Part shown: piece after piece, positions 47,171-58,585 of the stretch
Layout: the number at the start of each line of letters is the position of its first letter
Numbering within the stretch: position 1 is the stretch's first letter
From: Suillus spraguei
Lineage: Eukaryota; Basidiomycota; Agaricomycetes; Boletales; Suillaceae
DNA: 64,000 nt
Reading direction: 5' to 3'
Assembly: GCA_016800925.1 (NCBI GenBank)
Contig: JABCPU010000053.1
Coordinates: 1 to 64,000 of the forward strand
Position numbers and translations under genes: made by a program
The notes under the pieces: model-generated
Database searches by the model: none
What the model saw: only the letters and a program-made list of their open reading frames with translations
Told to the model about the DNA's origin: nothing

Positions 47171-50100
47171 TTATATTCCAGATACTAGTATTGCAGCAAG
47201 ATCTTTCTCGCCAGCTGCTGCAAGTTGGCGTGAACGCGCTTTCAACCGCACTACGTGAAAATGAGTTGTGAGCGACATCAAAAATTTAAGGACTTACAGA
47301 GACGATCCAGAGACAGTAACACCACCTTGACGGCATTAGCATCATCTCGTACAGGCGGGTATTCTTCAATAGCGCAGACCGGTCCACCCAATGTTCATCC
47401 TGCCAGATCGCGGCTTTGAGAATCAGATCGTCCATGCAACGATCCCACGAGTTTTCATTGGTGAGATCAACCTGCTCGGTCCGTACACTCAGTGAGGTCA
47501 GGTAGTTGCCTTTTGAAGTTTGAACTTTTAGGGAGGCCGAGTGTGAGCGAATGTGTGAGGTGATATACGCAACAGCTTCTTGAGCGACTTCGCCAAGCTT
47601 AGACTGATTCGAGGATAGTCCGTCAAGCTCCATGATAACAGGAACTGGCAGAACGACGGTCCATCGGAGACTCTCGATGATAGATGCGACGGCCGATAAC
47701 GAAGATAGGATGATGTTCGTATCCAGTACAAGAATAGTGTAGCCTGCCACGATATTTAAAGATGGCATTGGCGCAACTTTCCGGGAACGGGCTAGGCGAG
47801 ACCGCTGTCTAGGTATAGATGCGCGCTGACATGAAACAAGAAGTGACCGCAAGTACCTCCGGCGTGCCTGTCAACGGCATCAAATACTATCCGAGATTCA
47901 AAAATGACGCAACCTACCTTGAGATCCTTAACTTCCTCAGAATCATTTTCGTCGTCTTCACTCTGTTCTGATGATTCATCAGCATCTTCATCCTCAGCAT
48001 CGACGTCCATAGAATCGTCAGTCCAACGACGACCATGTCGCCTCCTCTCCTCTTCCTCACGCTCATGACGATCTTCATCAAGCCATTGCGTGACTTTCGC
48101 TTCTAATACACCCTCAACCCTCCACTCACGTGTGCCTTCCACCCATGTGAAACCATCAACAACAGCTGATAAGGAAACCGCGCAGCGCACAAGCCGGCTC
48201 CATCTCTTGCTTGTCTCCCCACGCGAGCTCTCCCTACGGGAGTGACAATCTTCGTCGTCGTCTTCATCTTCGATGATCCCATCGGTGAGCTGACCGCCTT
48301 CTTCCACATCCAGAATTTCCACCTCCATCCGCCTCTCCTCTCCGCTCTTCCAGTATCCACGTTCGAAGACCTTTCGACTGATCCACTCCATCCCACGAAG
48401 ACACCAGTCCTCGGAGAGAGGCGGGGCACAACCACTCGTCAGCATCGCCCACCGCTCACCGCCAGCAGTTGGGATATCCAATCCTTGCGCAGCGAAGATA
48501 TCACGGGGAATGGTGGCAAAAAACCGGGCAAGATCATGCCAAGGTATCGAACGTTCCATTATGGAAAGCGTCTCTGGATGTCTTGTGACGGTAGCCAAGA
48601 AGGTAAGCATGACTGAGAGATAAGGATTGAGAGTCGAACGAGCAAAATGTGAGGCCTTTCGCGTCGGATTGCGGAGAACGAATGAGAGCAATGAAAATGC
48701 AAGTTCTAACGCTAGTTTGAACGATACCGGCAGCTCTTCAGGCATGTTTGCGCCCGATATAACTGGAGATGTTGGTAGGACGCCCTCCTCATCCACGTCC
48801 ATCCGTTTATCTTCGCCGTCTTCATCGCGGAGTGCGAGGGCAATTTGACACTTCTTGGCAACCTTTACAACTGGACCGCTTGCACCAGTGTCACGAGCAC
48901 CTACACCACCAATCTTACGCAGCACGCCGCTTGCACGACCATACTCAAGCACAGAACCGATGTTCACGACAGCCATCATGATCCACTCGCGCTCCTCGGC
49001 TCCTTCGATTTCGATGCGCTCAAGGAAGCGAGCAAGGGTCGGCGAGAAATCATCGAGTTGGATATTAGTGAACAGCATGCCGTGTAAAAGAACGAAGAGT
49101 TCAGGTGCGCGGGCATCAGGTTGCGATCGCCGCGATTGTGCAGTTGACGACCAGATGGGAAGAATGGACTCCCGAGAGGTTGAGAACGTGTGGAGGGTAG
49201 TCATACTATGGAGAACAGCTGGTCAGACGTGATGTAGAACAGAACTAACGAGAAAACAAACCTCTTGACAAAATGATACACGGCGCGTAACTCCTCGTTG
49301 TCGACTTCACGACTTAACAAACCGAGATGGTGATGCAACTTGCCTGCACCAGGAGTGTCCGCAAGGCCTTGGGCGTACCACTCCTTCGCGATATTCCGCC
49401 AGCGCTCCTTCTCTGGCTCAATATCCATCATTCGCGCGGCCACAACGCCAATGCTTGGGCTTGGCGAATTGTTGTTCACCCGTGCAGCGGGATTATCAGA
49501 AGATGACTTAGCGCTCATCTGTGACTTACTCTTAGCTCTTAACTCTTCGCCATCTGCGGATGCCGCGGCCGCTTTAGACACAGCATCTGTAGTTAGTGCC
49601 ATGCCTTTCAATTGGTTGTTAGTAACCATTGCGGCCACAGCCATGCGATAGCGCGCAAGATCGCCAAGAGCCTCGAGCCAGCCGGAACGGAACGAGCGCA
49701 GAGTTGGCTCCTCGAAAAGGCCGGTGTAGAAGGTATAGGCATAATATATAAAGTCTTGAAGATGTTCAAGAGCGAGTGGTGAGGAAAACGAGGCACGCCT
49801 CAAGGCCTCCAGGAGTTTGTGAAATGCATGGGTCCAGAGGCGAATGATGATATTGTACTTGCTTGGGATTACCCGAAGAGAAGCCGGAACGCTCGGTGCG
49901 AGGGAGATCTCCATCAGATTATGCATCATCTCAGCGAGTCTGCGCACATTGAATCGGTGATATCATGATGAAAACCGGAGAACCACTTACCGTTTATGGT
50001 CTGAGATCAGCTTCGTCCATTTTTGTTGCTGTAAGTCTTCGTCGCTGACTTCGCGTCCTCGTCCTTGAAGAACAACGCGACCTTCATCTACGAGATCATC

Positions 50101-50989
50101 GGGGTCTTCATTTAGAATCTTTGTTTCTAGAGTGGATATATTGCGGTACAGCCTTTTCAGCTGAATGGCGAACGCATTATTGCTTGCATCCTCGCGAGGC
50201 CTGCTATCAAATAATGCGGACGATGCAGATGAATTATCCGTCGTTCCAGAAGAAAGGGTGAAGCTCGAGGTCAACGAATGGGCATATGAGGAAGTTGAGG
50301 ACGCGGAGACGTAGTCTCCTGATGATTTAGGTGTAGGAGTAGGCCGGCCACCAGTTGACGATGGACGGGCTTGGACTGAGACCGCAAACCTTACAGGATC
50401 ATCCTTCCTGTGGTCGAATAATTGACGGTTTGCTGGCGGGTCCCTCGGATGAGAATTGGGGGGGTTGCGCGGCGGGGATGAACTGCTTGTGACATCGGAA
50501 TTTGATTCAGGCTCAGTGGTTCGTCTCATGGGAATTGGATCCGTGTTTGGATTGAATAATTTGCCCTGCTGGGTCTGCTTCATGTGATGGTGGGGGCGAG
50601 GGGACGTAGATATCTTGAGGCGCCGTGAGAAATCTTCTGGGTCCGCCTCTGGACGGGATACGATAACATGAGGCGCGTGAGTCTTGCGCGGAGATGTTGC
50701 TGCGGGAGAGCTGCGGGAAGGAACGGGTGGCGGATTAGGATTTGGAGGTTGTAGACGAGAGGCAGATGGAGATGAGGGCGTTCGCTCAGGACGTTCACGG
50801 GGACGAGTTGCGCTAGAGGAGTTAAACGAAGCATATAAAATTTAGCAGATGAGATACATAGACAAAAATTAAAACGTACATGGCATTTCTTCTCTGGAAT
50901 GCAACCATACGCTCTGCAAAATCTGTTGGCTGAGCAGGATCACGGTCCCTCTGCCTCCTTGAAGGCTTTGGTTCATGGTTTAATTCCAT
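47171..50989 (-). CDS. SMG6: SMG6/EST1-like nonsense-mediated decay endonuclease (TPR + PIN domain)
   Basis: It starts MELNHEPKPSRRQRD at 50989. A long Ser/Pro-rich N-terminal region (to about 50000) is followed by the EST1/SMG TPR domain: LWTHAFHKLLEALRRASF, DFIYYAYTFYTGLFEEPTL, ARYRMAVAAMV, EWYAQGLADTPGAGKLHHHL. The EST1 DNA/RNA-binding-type region has PELFVLLHGMLFTNIQLDDF and LALELAFSLLSFVLRNP. An acidic tract (about 47930-48000) precedes the C-terminal PIN nuclease: TILVLDTNIILSS, PVIMELDGL, HSASLKVQTSKGNYLTSL, WDRCMDDLILKAAIWQDEHW, LLSLDR, ending AAILVSGI (stop 47171-47173). The acidic residues expected in the PIN site are present. SMG6 cuts mRNAs at premature stops. One base is missing at about 47346 (LYEDDANAV). 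Confidence 0.9.
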
Positions 50990-51344
50990 GACCTGTAGTA
51001 GCTTAAAAAGTTAAAAGAGCTACTACTAGGTGAGATATTAAGAAAGAGAAGATATGATACTGCGAGATGAGTGGACGAAACGCAAGAGTAAACGCTGTGG
51101 GCATACCGTTCCTTGTCCACTGCGCATTTCGAGAATCCGCAGTCGTTTGACTGCGCCGATCAAGATCTATCCAAATTTAGCACTTTGTCAATATTTTATC
51201 AAATTCGAGCGCCAAGTCACACACAGCTTGCCAAATATTATTCAGCAGGTGCTATATACTGTGCTACAACTGCGGAGATAATATGCTTCTTCTCATTTCT
51301 TGAAAATCAACTCTTTCCCACCAACTATCTACATTACAGTAAAC

Positions 51345-52527
51345 TCACCAGGAGTGGTGACCACCGCTCACAATAATACTGGGAATTTTACAGTTAGATT
51401 TACTAAAAGTAAAGAAATATAACAACATACTCGCTACCCGTGCAGAATGTCGACGCGTCAGATGCCAGCCACGTCACTACACCACGCAATTCGTCAGGGC
51501 GTCCGAGCCGACCAAGAGGGTTCATACTAGACCACACGTCGAAAAGGTGCGGCTGTTTGTCCAAATATGCCGCAGTCATACTATCACAGCCGTCATCATT
51601 TACTATTACAGTATAATTAATCGCGAGGCAAACCTGGTGTAGATATGTCCTGGAGACAACGAGTTGACACGGATCTTTTTTTCCCCGAGCTCGCAAGCCA
51701 TGCTGCGAGCCATCTGCAGCACAGCTGATTTGGAGCTATTGTACGATACCCAGGCGTGGCCCTATACGTAATCAGCATGCAAGTAGCAGTTTTTGGAAGA
51801 TGCGCACTCTGTTGGTAATACTACCTGACATTGATGCGATGAGAATGATGCTGCCACCGCGTCCGAAGCGCGACATCTGTCTCCCAGCAGCCTGCGCAGT
51901 GAAGAGGACCCCACTGGCGTTGACATCCAGGACCTTCACATCGGGGTTAGTTTCAAAACTGTCGGTGGCAGACAACTACCCACCTCTCTGTACTCCTGCG
52001 CCGGGTATTCCAGGCAGTCTATATGTGATCTGAGAATACCAGCCGCAGCGACGCAAAAGTCCATTCTTCCCTCTTTATCACCAATCTCCTCCGTCTTCTT
52101 CCAAAGCGCCTGCTGATCAGTAACGTTCGCACTGAAATACTCCAGTCGCGAGTTATTCCCCAGCTTCGCGACGTAATCTCTGCTTGCGATCCATTCATCT
52201 GATGGCTTTTCTGGAAGATCGAAGCAGTATACAACACGGGCACCTGCTTCGCAACATGCAAGAGCCATCTCCAGACCAAGGCCCCTATTTCCGCCGGAAA
52301 TAAGTCCAACGCGGTCGGTTAGTGCGAATTCATCGAAGATCTTGGGCTTTGGTGTGATGGATGGGTCTGCAGCAGCCTCAAGGGCAGCCTCGATACCGAG
52401 TTTACCAAGAGGAGATGCAGATTGTGCTGGGAATTGTGAACTATGGGAAAATTCAGCTTCCGTTTCACGCTAGCAGCCGCAGCATTTCTAGATAGATAGA
52501 TGTAAATAAACCATCTTACCTGGACAT
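51345..52527 (-). CDS. Short-chain dehydrogenase/reductase A (sorbose/xylulose reductase-like)
   Basis: Exons read SPLGKLGIEAALEAAADPSI, then FALTDRVGLISGGNRGLGLE with the cofactor-binding GGNRGLG motif, VVYCFDLPEKP, RMDFCVAAAGIL, VLDVNASGVLFTAQAAGRQM, GSIILIASMSGSITNR, GHAWVSYNSSKSAVLQMARS with the catalytic YxxxK, IRVNSLSPGHIYT, NPLGRLGRPDELRGVVTWLA, and SDASTFCTGSDIIVSGGHHSW (stop 51345-51347). Classical SDR, NAD(P)-dependent; the closest look is the fungal sorbose/L-xylulose reductase group. The start is uncertain: ATGTCC at 52527 is conserved in the paralogue but its splice phase does not fit cleanly. The reading frame is intact. Intron 2 is 12 bp shorter than in SDR-C. Confidence 0.85.
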
Positions 52528-53167
52528 GGCTTGGAGGTGGATGATTGTGACAAAGCAATGTTAGGCCCTGGAACCGATCACGTACGAGGAGTCTTTATAC
52601 TGCAAGATCTCCACCCCGTAAGGCCTCTGAGCTCACCTGATCATCATTTAAGGCGAAACACGGCATATCAATAACAAAATTAGTACTGCATTCTGAATTT
52701 CTTAGTGACCACATGAGCATATTACGGATCGAAGTGGTCACAGTGGGATTGCCTCCTGCATCTGATATCACATGATATTGGATCCCGTGTAGTACTTTAC
52801 AAGCTAGCGCGTGCCATAAAAGGGAAATCTCTGCGTACAGTACTATAAGTGGAAAGAACGGAGCTTGTCCATGTATGTGGAGCTACGCAATACTAGTGGG
52901 CTCCGGTCAGTGCGACTGCAGTAAGTCTAGATCATGAATGATACGCGCCTCAGCATATAGGCAATACAACAATCAAAAGACTGCGAAAGTATTAATGAAT
53001 CGACTTGGACGAATAATAGAGAGGTACCTGGATAACAAGTACAATAACTGCAAATATTAATGGATCAACTTGGGTAACAAAGGCAAGAGGGAGAAACCAA
53101 GAAACAAGCACTTAGCAAGTTACAATATAGCATAATTTGACGCTCAAATGTCTTCTGTATGTCGGAG

Positions 53168-54104
53168 TTAAGCCTTGGGTGCGCCAATGAACCATGGCGT
53201 GACAAGGGCATTTGCATGCCTGAGGAGATTGACACCGAACCAGGCCGACAGCGACTCGCCGTTCCACTGGTCTGTCAACCGTATTATCTTGTCTTCATCA
53301 TCCAAATCCACGACGATGATAGACTCAATGCGCTAATAAGAGAGCGAGGAACGTGAGTGCTGTTATTAGAAGTTAACCAGCACTACACACCTTCTTAGTT
53401 CCTATCCACCGGAGAGTACACTCTTGTGTTTGTGAGTAGATGAGACGTTTCGGAACACGCGTGAACGACATGACCCGACTCGATATTGTCTCTGACTTTG
53501 AAAAGATCCATGGCTGAAGCCCTGTTAGACTTTGACATATCAGTCAAAGCACGATCACTCGCCATGGCAAACCACTGCATGGACAACTCAAATAAGCCTG
53601 ATCTGACTATCATGACATAGAGAGGCGTACCTGAGGAGCATATTGCGCATAACCCTCGCATTTGACCAAAGGATCCTAACAGAATGAGGGAATCGTGGAG
53701 ACGAATAATGATATGAAGCTGACCTCAAAGACTGCATCGGGCCTCCAAGTTCTCTCAAAAATCTCCTTTGATGGCCGACAACAGTACAGTTCCTTCAGAT
53801 CAGCCATAATGCGATCCCGGATTGTGTCATCCATGGGTGAGCTGGCGTTTCCACTGACAGGAGACATAACAATTTGGTCGTCGGGTCGTGACTCATCCTC
53901 AGACACAGGCGCTCCAGAGTAATGGGCACCCCCAGCAGCGGAGTAAATGATGTCTGTAATTGGAAGAAATAACCGCAATGTCGGGCGGTGGTATGTTATC
54001 GTGGGTGATGCTGATTCAGTGCTTTGGAGTGAGGCATCGTGCACGGAGAGTGTTTCTTGTGATGTGGTCATTTCGTACGAGTCTACCAGTGGAGGTTCAA
54101 ACAT
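53168..54104 (-). CDS. NTF2-like/SnoaL-type protein 1 (intact copy)
   Basis: It starts MFEPPLVDSYEMTTSQET at 54104. A Ser-rich N-terminal region is followed by an NTF2-like fold: MDDTIRDRIMADLKELYCCR, FERTWRPDAVFE, DPLVKCEGYAQYAPQ, QWFAM, PWIFSKSETISSRVMSFTRV, RLIYSQTQECTLRWIGTKK, RIESIIVVDLDDEDKIIRLT, and a C-terminus ending TPWFIGAPKA (stop 53168-53170). Such small alpha+beta barrels act as cyclases, isomerases or binding proteins; no catalytic role can be fixed. Four introns; the one after QWFAM starts with GC (donor at 53562-53561, minus strand), where the paralogue in copy 2 has GT. It sits between two SDR genes. Confidence 0.75.
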
Positions 54105-54245
54105 TCAAGCTCAAGCCCAAGCTCCGAAGGTTGTAGATCAACTCCACACCGTGACGGGCCGACTCAACCTTGAAAGATAAGATAAGATAAGATAACAGAA
54201 CTTGACAACAAGCTCCGTGTACTACGTAGTACAAATACAACCAGT

Positions 54246-55366
54246 CTAACATGCACCATCGACAACAATGCTAGGAAATATTCACGTCAATATTATCATT
54301 CACATGCACATCTTGAACCAAAGATTCCACGCACTTGCTTCCCGTGCAAAAGCTCAATGCGTCAGATGCAAGCCACGTCACAATTCCACGTAGTTCGTGA
54401 GGCTCGCCAAGTCTATTCATGAAGCTTTGCTCTGACCATATAGCTTTGAATTCCGGTCGCGCAGAAACTATTGCTGTCGTCATGCTACAAACTTGTGCCT
54501 GAGGGGATATTTCGGAACACAACACAGATCGTACGGTGTCTCAATGAAACCTAGCGACAGCGAGTCCACCCTGATGTTCTTTTGTCCAGGTTCGCATGCC
54601 ATGCCGCGGGTCATCTGTATCACTGCAGCCTTGCTGGTATTGTATGGAAGTGCTGGCGTGTGCTGTGAATGAACTCAAAGGTACGTAAACGGGAAGAGCT
54701 GAACTATAGTCACCTTCAGAGCAATACTGCCAGCAATAGAAGCTAGGAGGATAATGCTTCCCGGTATCTGGAACCGGTGCATCTGCCTTGCAGCAGCTTG
54801 AGCACTAAAGAACCTTTGAGGTTTACAGCATAAACCTCTCATGGCATTGGGTCGCATTCTTGCAATCAAATATAGAACGTCGATACACCTCTTCGAGCTC
54901 GTCTTCTGTATACTCCAAGCAGGACCGGGCGGTTCCGGAAATGCCTGCTGCTGTGACGCAAATATCCATCCTTCCCTCCTTTGTTGCAATCTCTTCTACC
55001 GTTTTGAGCAGCTTTTTCTTTTTCTGATCACGAACGTCAGCAGTCACATATTCGAGTCTTCCTACATCACCAAGTTTTGACACGCTCTGGCGAGCGGCGT
55101 TCCAATCTTCACCTGGCTTCTCCGGGATATATTACACCCGAACCAGCCGTAGAGAGCGCCAATGCGGCTTCGAGTCCAGGACCACGATTACCTCCGGTGA
55201 CAATCGCAATTCGGTCTGTTAATGTAAAATCTCCAAAGCCCTTTCTTTAGATTGCGGGAATGGACTCAGAGTGCAAGGCTAACCTGATTCTATTTTTATG
55301 GATAGATGAAATCTGTGAGCTCCGCAAGATTACTAGGCTGGTGTGACTGGCGATTGGCTTCAGCAT
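54246..55366 (-). pseudogene. Short-chain dehydrogenase/reductase B, degraded
   Basis: This is the paralogue of intact SDR-D (61767-60639). The ATG at 55366 gives a similar N-terminus (MLKPIASHTSL), but a TAA replaces the Lys codon after PAI (about 55244). About 11 bases are lost after the Pro-Gly of the LPEKPGEDW block (near 55128), and 5 bases are lost before FFSAQAA (about 54815). A 6-bp insertion adds two Lys codons (near 55015). The C-terminus stops after IVVDGAC, lacking the final GYSAW. Core SDR blocks (MDICVTAAGISG, MNRLGEPHELRGIVTWLA, FCTGS) are still readable. Confidence 0.88.
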
Positions 55367-55735
55367 CTGAGGCGTTACTCACTAGCACTCATCGTGGCTA
55401 TCCCTTGTCATAGGCGATAAATAGCGCCACTCTTAAAATATCACAGGTTGTGACCTCCGGTTATCACAAGGATTTTCTAGAACTGCGGTGTCATTTAATA
55501 GAGGCAAACATAGCGAAGACTGTCCGGGAAGGACGCAATGCACGCATACATGAGTGATGCATGTGATGATCAGTTCTCAGGAGTGAGAACGTCCACGCTA
55601 TTTTGGGGAATGTGCAGGCTTCCCATCTCACCATGATTGCTCCTACCAATATACGCTAGCTGTAGCCTGTCGAATGAATATGGTCATGCAGATTGGAAAC
55701 AATGAGAATTGTAAACTTCCTGAAATTACATGATG

Positions 55736-56060
55736 TATCCCAATCCTTGATCAACGAGCATTTCCACCAACTAATCGACAATGCATGACCTAAAGATGTT
55801 AGATGGTGTGCGGTGTCTCTTCCCACTCTTTCCTGGCCACCATTAGCATTACCTTGCTATAAGCCATATGCCTTCCCAGGTGTTGCTTGCCAGAGCTGAA
55901 TTGTACCTGTGGCATTATACCTGCCAATATCGACCGGGCCATTTTGTTCGAATAAGTCTTAACATCCTCTGAAGGCAATTGACGTCTTATCAAATAAGAG
56001 TATCCGCAGCTACTAGGAGAAAAACGTACCGCTGCCACTTGCATATACCTCGCTGTCAGG
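55736..56060 (-). pseudogene. Truncated 3' end of STRAP (duplication fragment)
   Basis: This matches the last exons and 3' end of the STRAP gene (62146-62475), including the [16 protein letters not shown] exon, with substitutions. Similarity ends abruptly at GTCAGG (56055-56060). No upstream WD40 exons are present, so it cannot make a propeller. Confidence 0.85.
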
Positions 56061-56702
56061 TATGCGCGAGAACCATCAAGTGAGAAAAGAGGAGTGAGAT
56101 GGCGAGAGAAAGAGATACGCGTAGGTAATGCCACCGCACAGACTTAGTAAATTTTGTTCGTCAATGTCAACTTCACACGGCTGTAAATTACTTTACATCA
56201 TAATGTGTAGAGGACTCCGCGTCACATCATGCTCAGCACCATAACTTGAAGTCGCAGATACACCACTCCAACGTTACAAGTCTCCTCCTGCCAATTAAAT
56301 TTGAAGTAACTATGCTCCAACAGCCACTGCCAATGAGAATCTCTAAACCGATGACCACCAGTGACCACAGTCGATCATTGCCTCGCCATTGAATCCATTC
56401 TACTTTGTCACGATCATCAATTACTGACCGCAGTGGGACAGTTTTACGGTCAGCTAGGGAGATAATGTGGTCGCCGCCATACCCCCCAACTCTCGATAAC
56501 GCTGCGGCTCGCAAAGAGGTTTCTAGACGCCGTCACTCACGCTCATTCTTTTTTTGAAAATCAACCCCGTGGCACATATGAAAGGGCCGCTTCTCTACCA
56601 ACTGTCTATGCGAGGTTCAAGTCTGGTCTTTTTTTTACACATACAACAAGCTTTTCGTTCATATATATCCTACAAGCAAGCCTTTCTTCCTTGAGTGTTC
56701 CA

Positions 56703-57900
56703 TTACCAGGAGTGGTGACCACCGCTGACAAGAATACTGCAAATTTTACAGTTAACTTTACCACCGAGTAAGGAAACACAAAACATACTCGCTACCAGTG
56801 CAGAATGTCGATGCATCAGATACCAGCCACGTTACTACACCACGCAACTCGTCGGGGCGTCCGATCCGACCCAGAGGGTTCATATTGGACCACACGTCCA
56901 ACAGATGTGGTTGTTTTTCCAGAAATGCCGCAGTCATACTATCACAGTCATCATGATTTGGTATTACCGTGACAGTGTAATAATTGCGAGACAAACCTGG
57001 TGTAAATAAATCCTGGAGACAACGAGTTAACGCGGATCTTCTTTCCCCAAGCTCGCAAGCCATGCTACGAGCCATCTGCAGCACGGCTGATTTAGAGCTG
57101 TTGTATGATACCCAGGCATGACCCTAAACATGGTCAGGAAGCAAACAACAGTTTTTGGAAGATGCGCACCCTGTTAGTGATACTGCCTGACATTGATGCG
57201 ATGAGAACGATGCTGCCACCACGTCCAAAGCGCGACATCTGTCTGCCAGCAGCCTGCGCAGTGAAGAGGACCCCACTGGTGTTGACATCCAGGACCTTCA
57301 AATCGGGGATGGTTTCAAAATTGTCGGTGGCGAGCAACTCATCGACAGCTACCCACCTCTCTGTACTCCTGCGCCGGGTATTCCAGGCAGTCTGTGTTTG
57401 CTCTAAGAATACCAGCCGCAGCGATGCAAAAGTCCATTCTTCCTTCTTTATCACCAATCTCTTCCGTCTTCTTCCAAAGGGCCTGCTGATCAGTGACGTT
57501 CGCACTGAAATACTCCAGTCGCGAGTTATTCCCTAGCTTCGCAACGTAATCTTTGCTTGCGATCCATTCATTTGATGGCTTTTCTGGAAGATCGAAGCAG
57601 TATACAACACGGGCACCTGCTTCGCAACATGCAAGAGCCATCTCCAGGCCAAGGCCCCTATTTCCGCCAGAGACAAGTCCAACGCGGTCGGTTAGTGCGA
57701 ATTCATCGAAGATCTTGGGCTTTGGTGTGATGGATGGGTCTGCAGCAGCCTCAAGGGCAGCTTCGATACCAAGTTTACCGAGAGGAGATACAGATTGAGC
57801 TGGGAATTGAGAACTATGGGAAAATTCAGCTTCTGTTTCATGCTGGGAGCCACGGCATTTCTAGATGGATAAATGGAGATAAACCAGCTTACCTGGACAT
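56703..57900 (-). CDS. Short-chain dehydrogenase/reductase C (paralogue of A, frame shifted once)
   Basis: It is very close to SDR-A throughout: GGNRGLGLEMALACCEAG region, VVYCFDLPEKP, MDFCIAAAGIL, VLDVNTSGVLFTAQAAGRQM, ASMSGSITNR, YNSSK catalytic motif, NPLGRIGRPDELRGVVTWLV, and a last exon ending VSGGHHSW (stop 56703-56705). One A is missing after ACELGE: SDR-A has eight bases between GGGG and ATCC on the minus strand, here there are seven (about 57037-57044). That shifts the frame into stops. Either a fresh null allele or a sequencing error. Start uncertain, as in SDR-A. Confidence 0.8.
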
Positions 57901-58585
57901 AGCTTGGAGAATAGATGATAGATAGTTGTGACAGGATTATCCCAATAACGTTACGTATGAGGAATCTTTATACTGCGCGGATCTCCACCCTCATAAGGCC
58001 CCTCTGCGAGCTCACCTGACTATTGTCAGGTCGGCGTATCAGTAATGAAATTAGTACTGCATTTTGAATTTCTTAGTGACCACATGAGCATGGGGTGTTA
58101 ATTCGCAGATCGAAGTGGTCTTGATAAAGATAATCTAAGAGTAGTGCCCGCATTATCCGAGTCGGTGTCATGTAATTAAGTGGTCTGGATTTGATAGTGA
58201 GGTTCTAGATCGCAAGAGGGAGTCAGGTGCATCGATGGCATTGCCTCCTGCATCCAATATCACATGATATTGGACCGCAGGTGTAGTACTTTACAAGCTA
58301 GCGTGAGACATAAAAGAGACATCTCTGCGTGCAATGCTCTTATTCGTGTATGTGGAGCGGTGTAATAAGTTAGTGGGCACCTATGAAGAACCCGCAATAA
58401 GTCTAGATTATGAATGAAACACCTCAGTATATAATACAGCAGCCAAAAGGCTGCGAAAGTATTAATGGATTAACATAGGCGACGAATAAGAGAGGAGCAC
58501 CTAAATAGCAAGTACAAGAGTTGCAAAAGCATTGATGAATTAACTTGGGTGACAAAGGCAAAAGAGAGGCATCAAGAAACAAGTA
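57901..58585. other. Intergenic DNA of duplication copy 2
   Basis: No gene is seen. Most of it corresponds to 52528-53100 of copy 1, with some extra sequence around 58120-58240. Confidence 0.5.

Larger units (their letters stand above)
51285..56060. repeat. Segmental duplication, copy 1 (SDR-A, NTF2-like 1, SDR-B, STRAP fragment)
   Basis: The order and sequence of this block are repeated at about 56540-62475. Left similarity begins near TTGAAAATCAAC (51300 and 56558) and right similarity stops inside the STRAP gene at GTCAGG (56055-56060 and 62470-62475). Intergenic DNA aligns as well as the genes, so this is DNA-level duplication and not just a gene family. The copies are separated by about 480 bp of unshared sequence. 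Confidence 0.9.

Noticed and set aside
48242..49232. Several + strand frames opposite SMG6
   Set aside because: They are shadows of the acidic, Ser-rich SMG6 coding exon; no start context or domain.
55736..56134. A separate 111-codon protein gene on the minus strand
   Set aside because: It aligns with the 3' end of STRAP in the other duplication copy and carries intron sequence read through; it is a truncated fragment.
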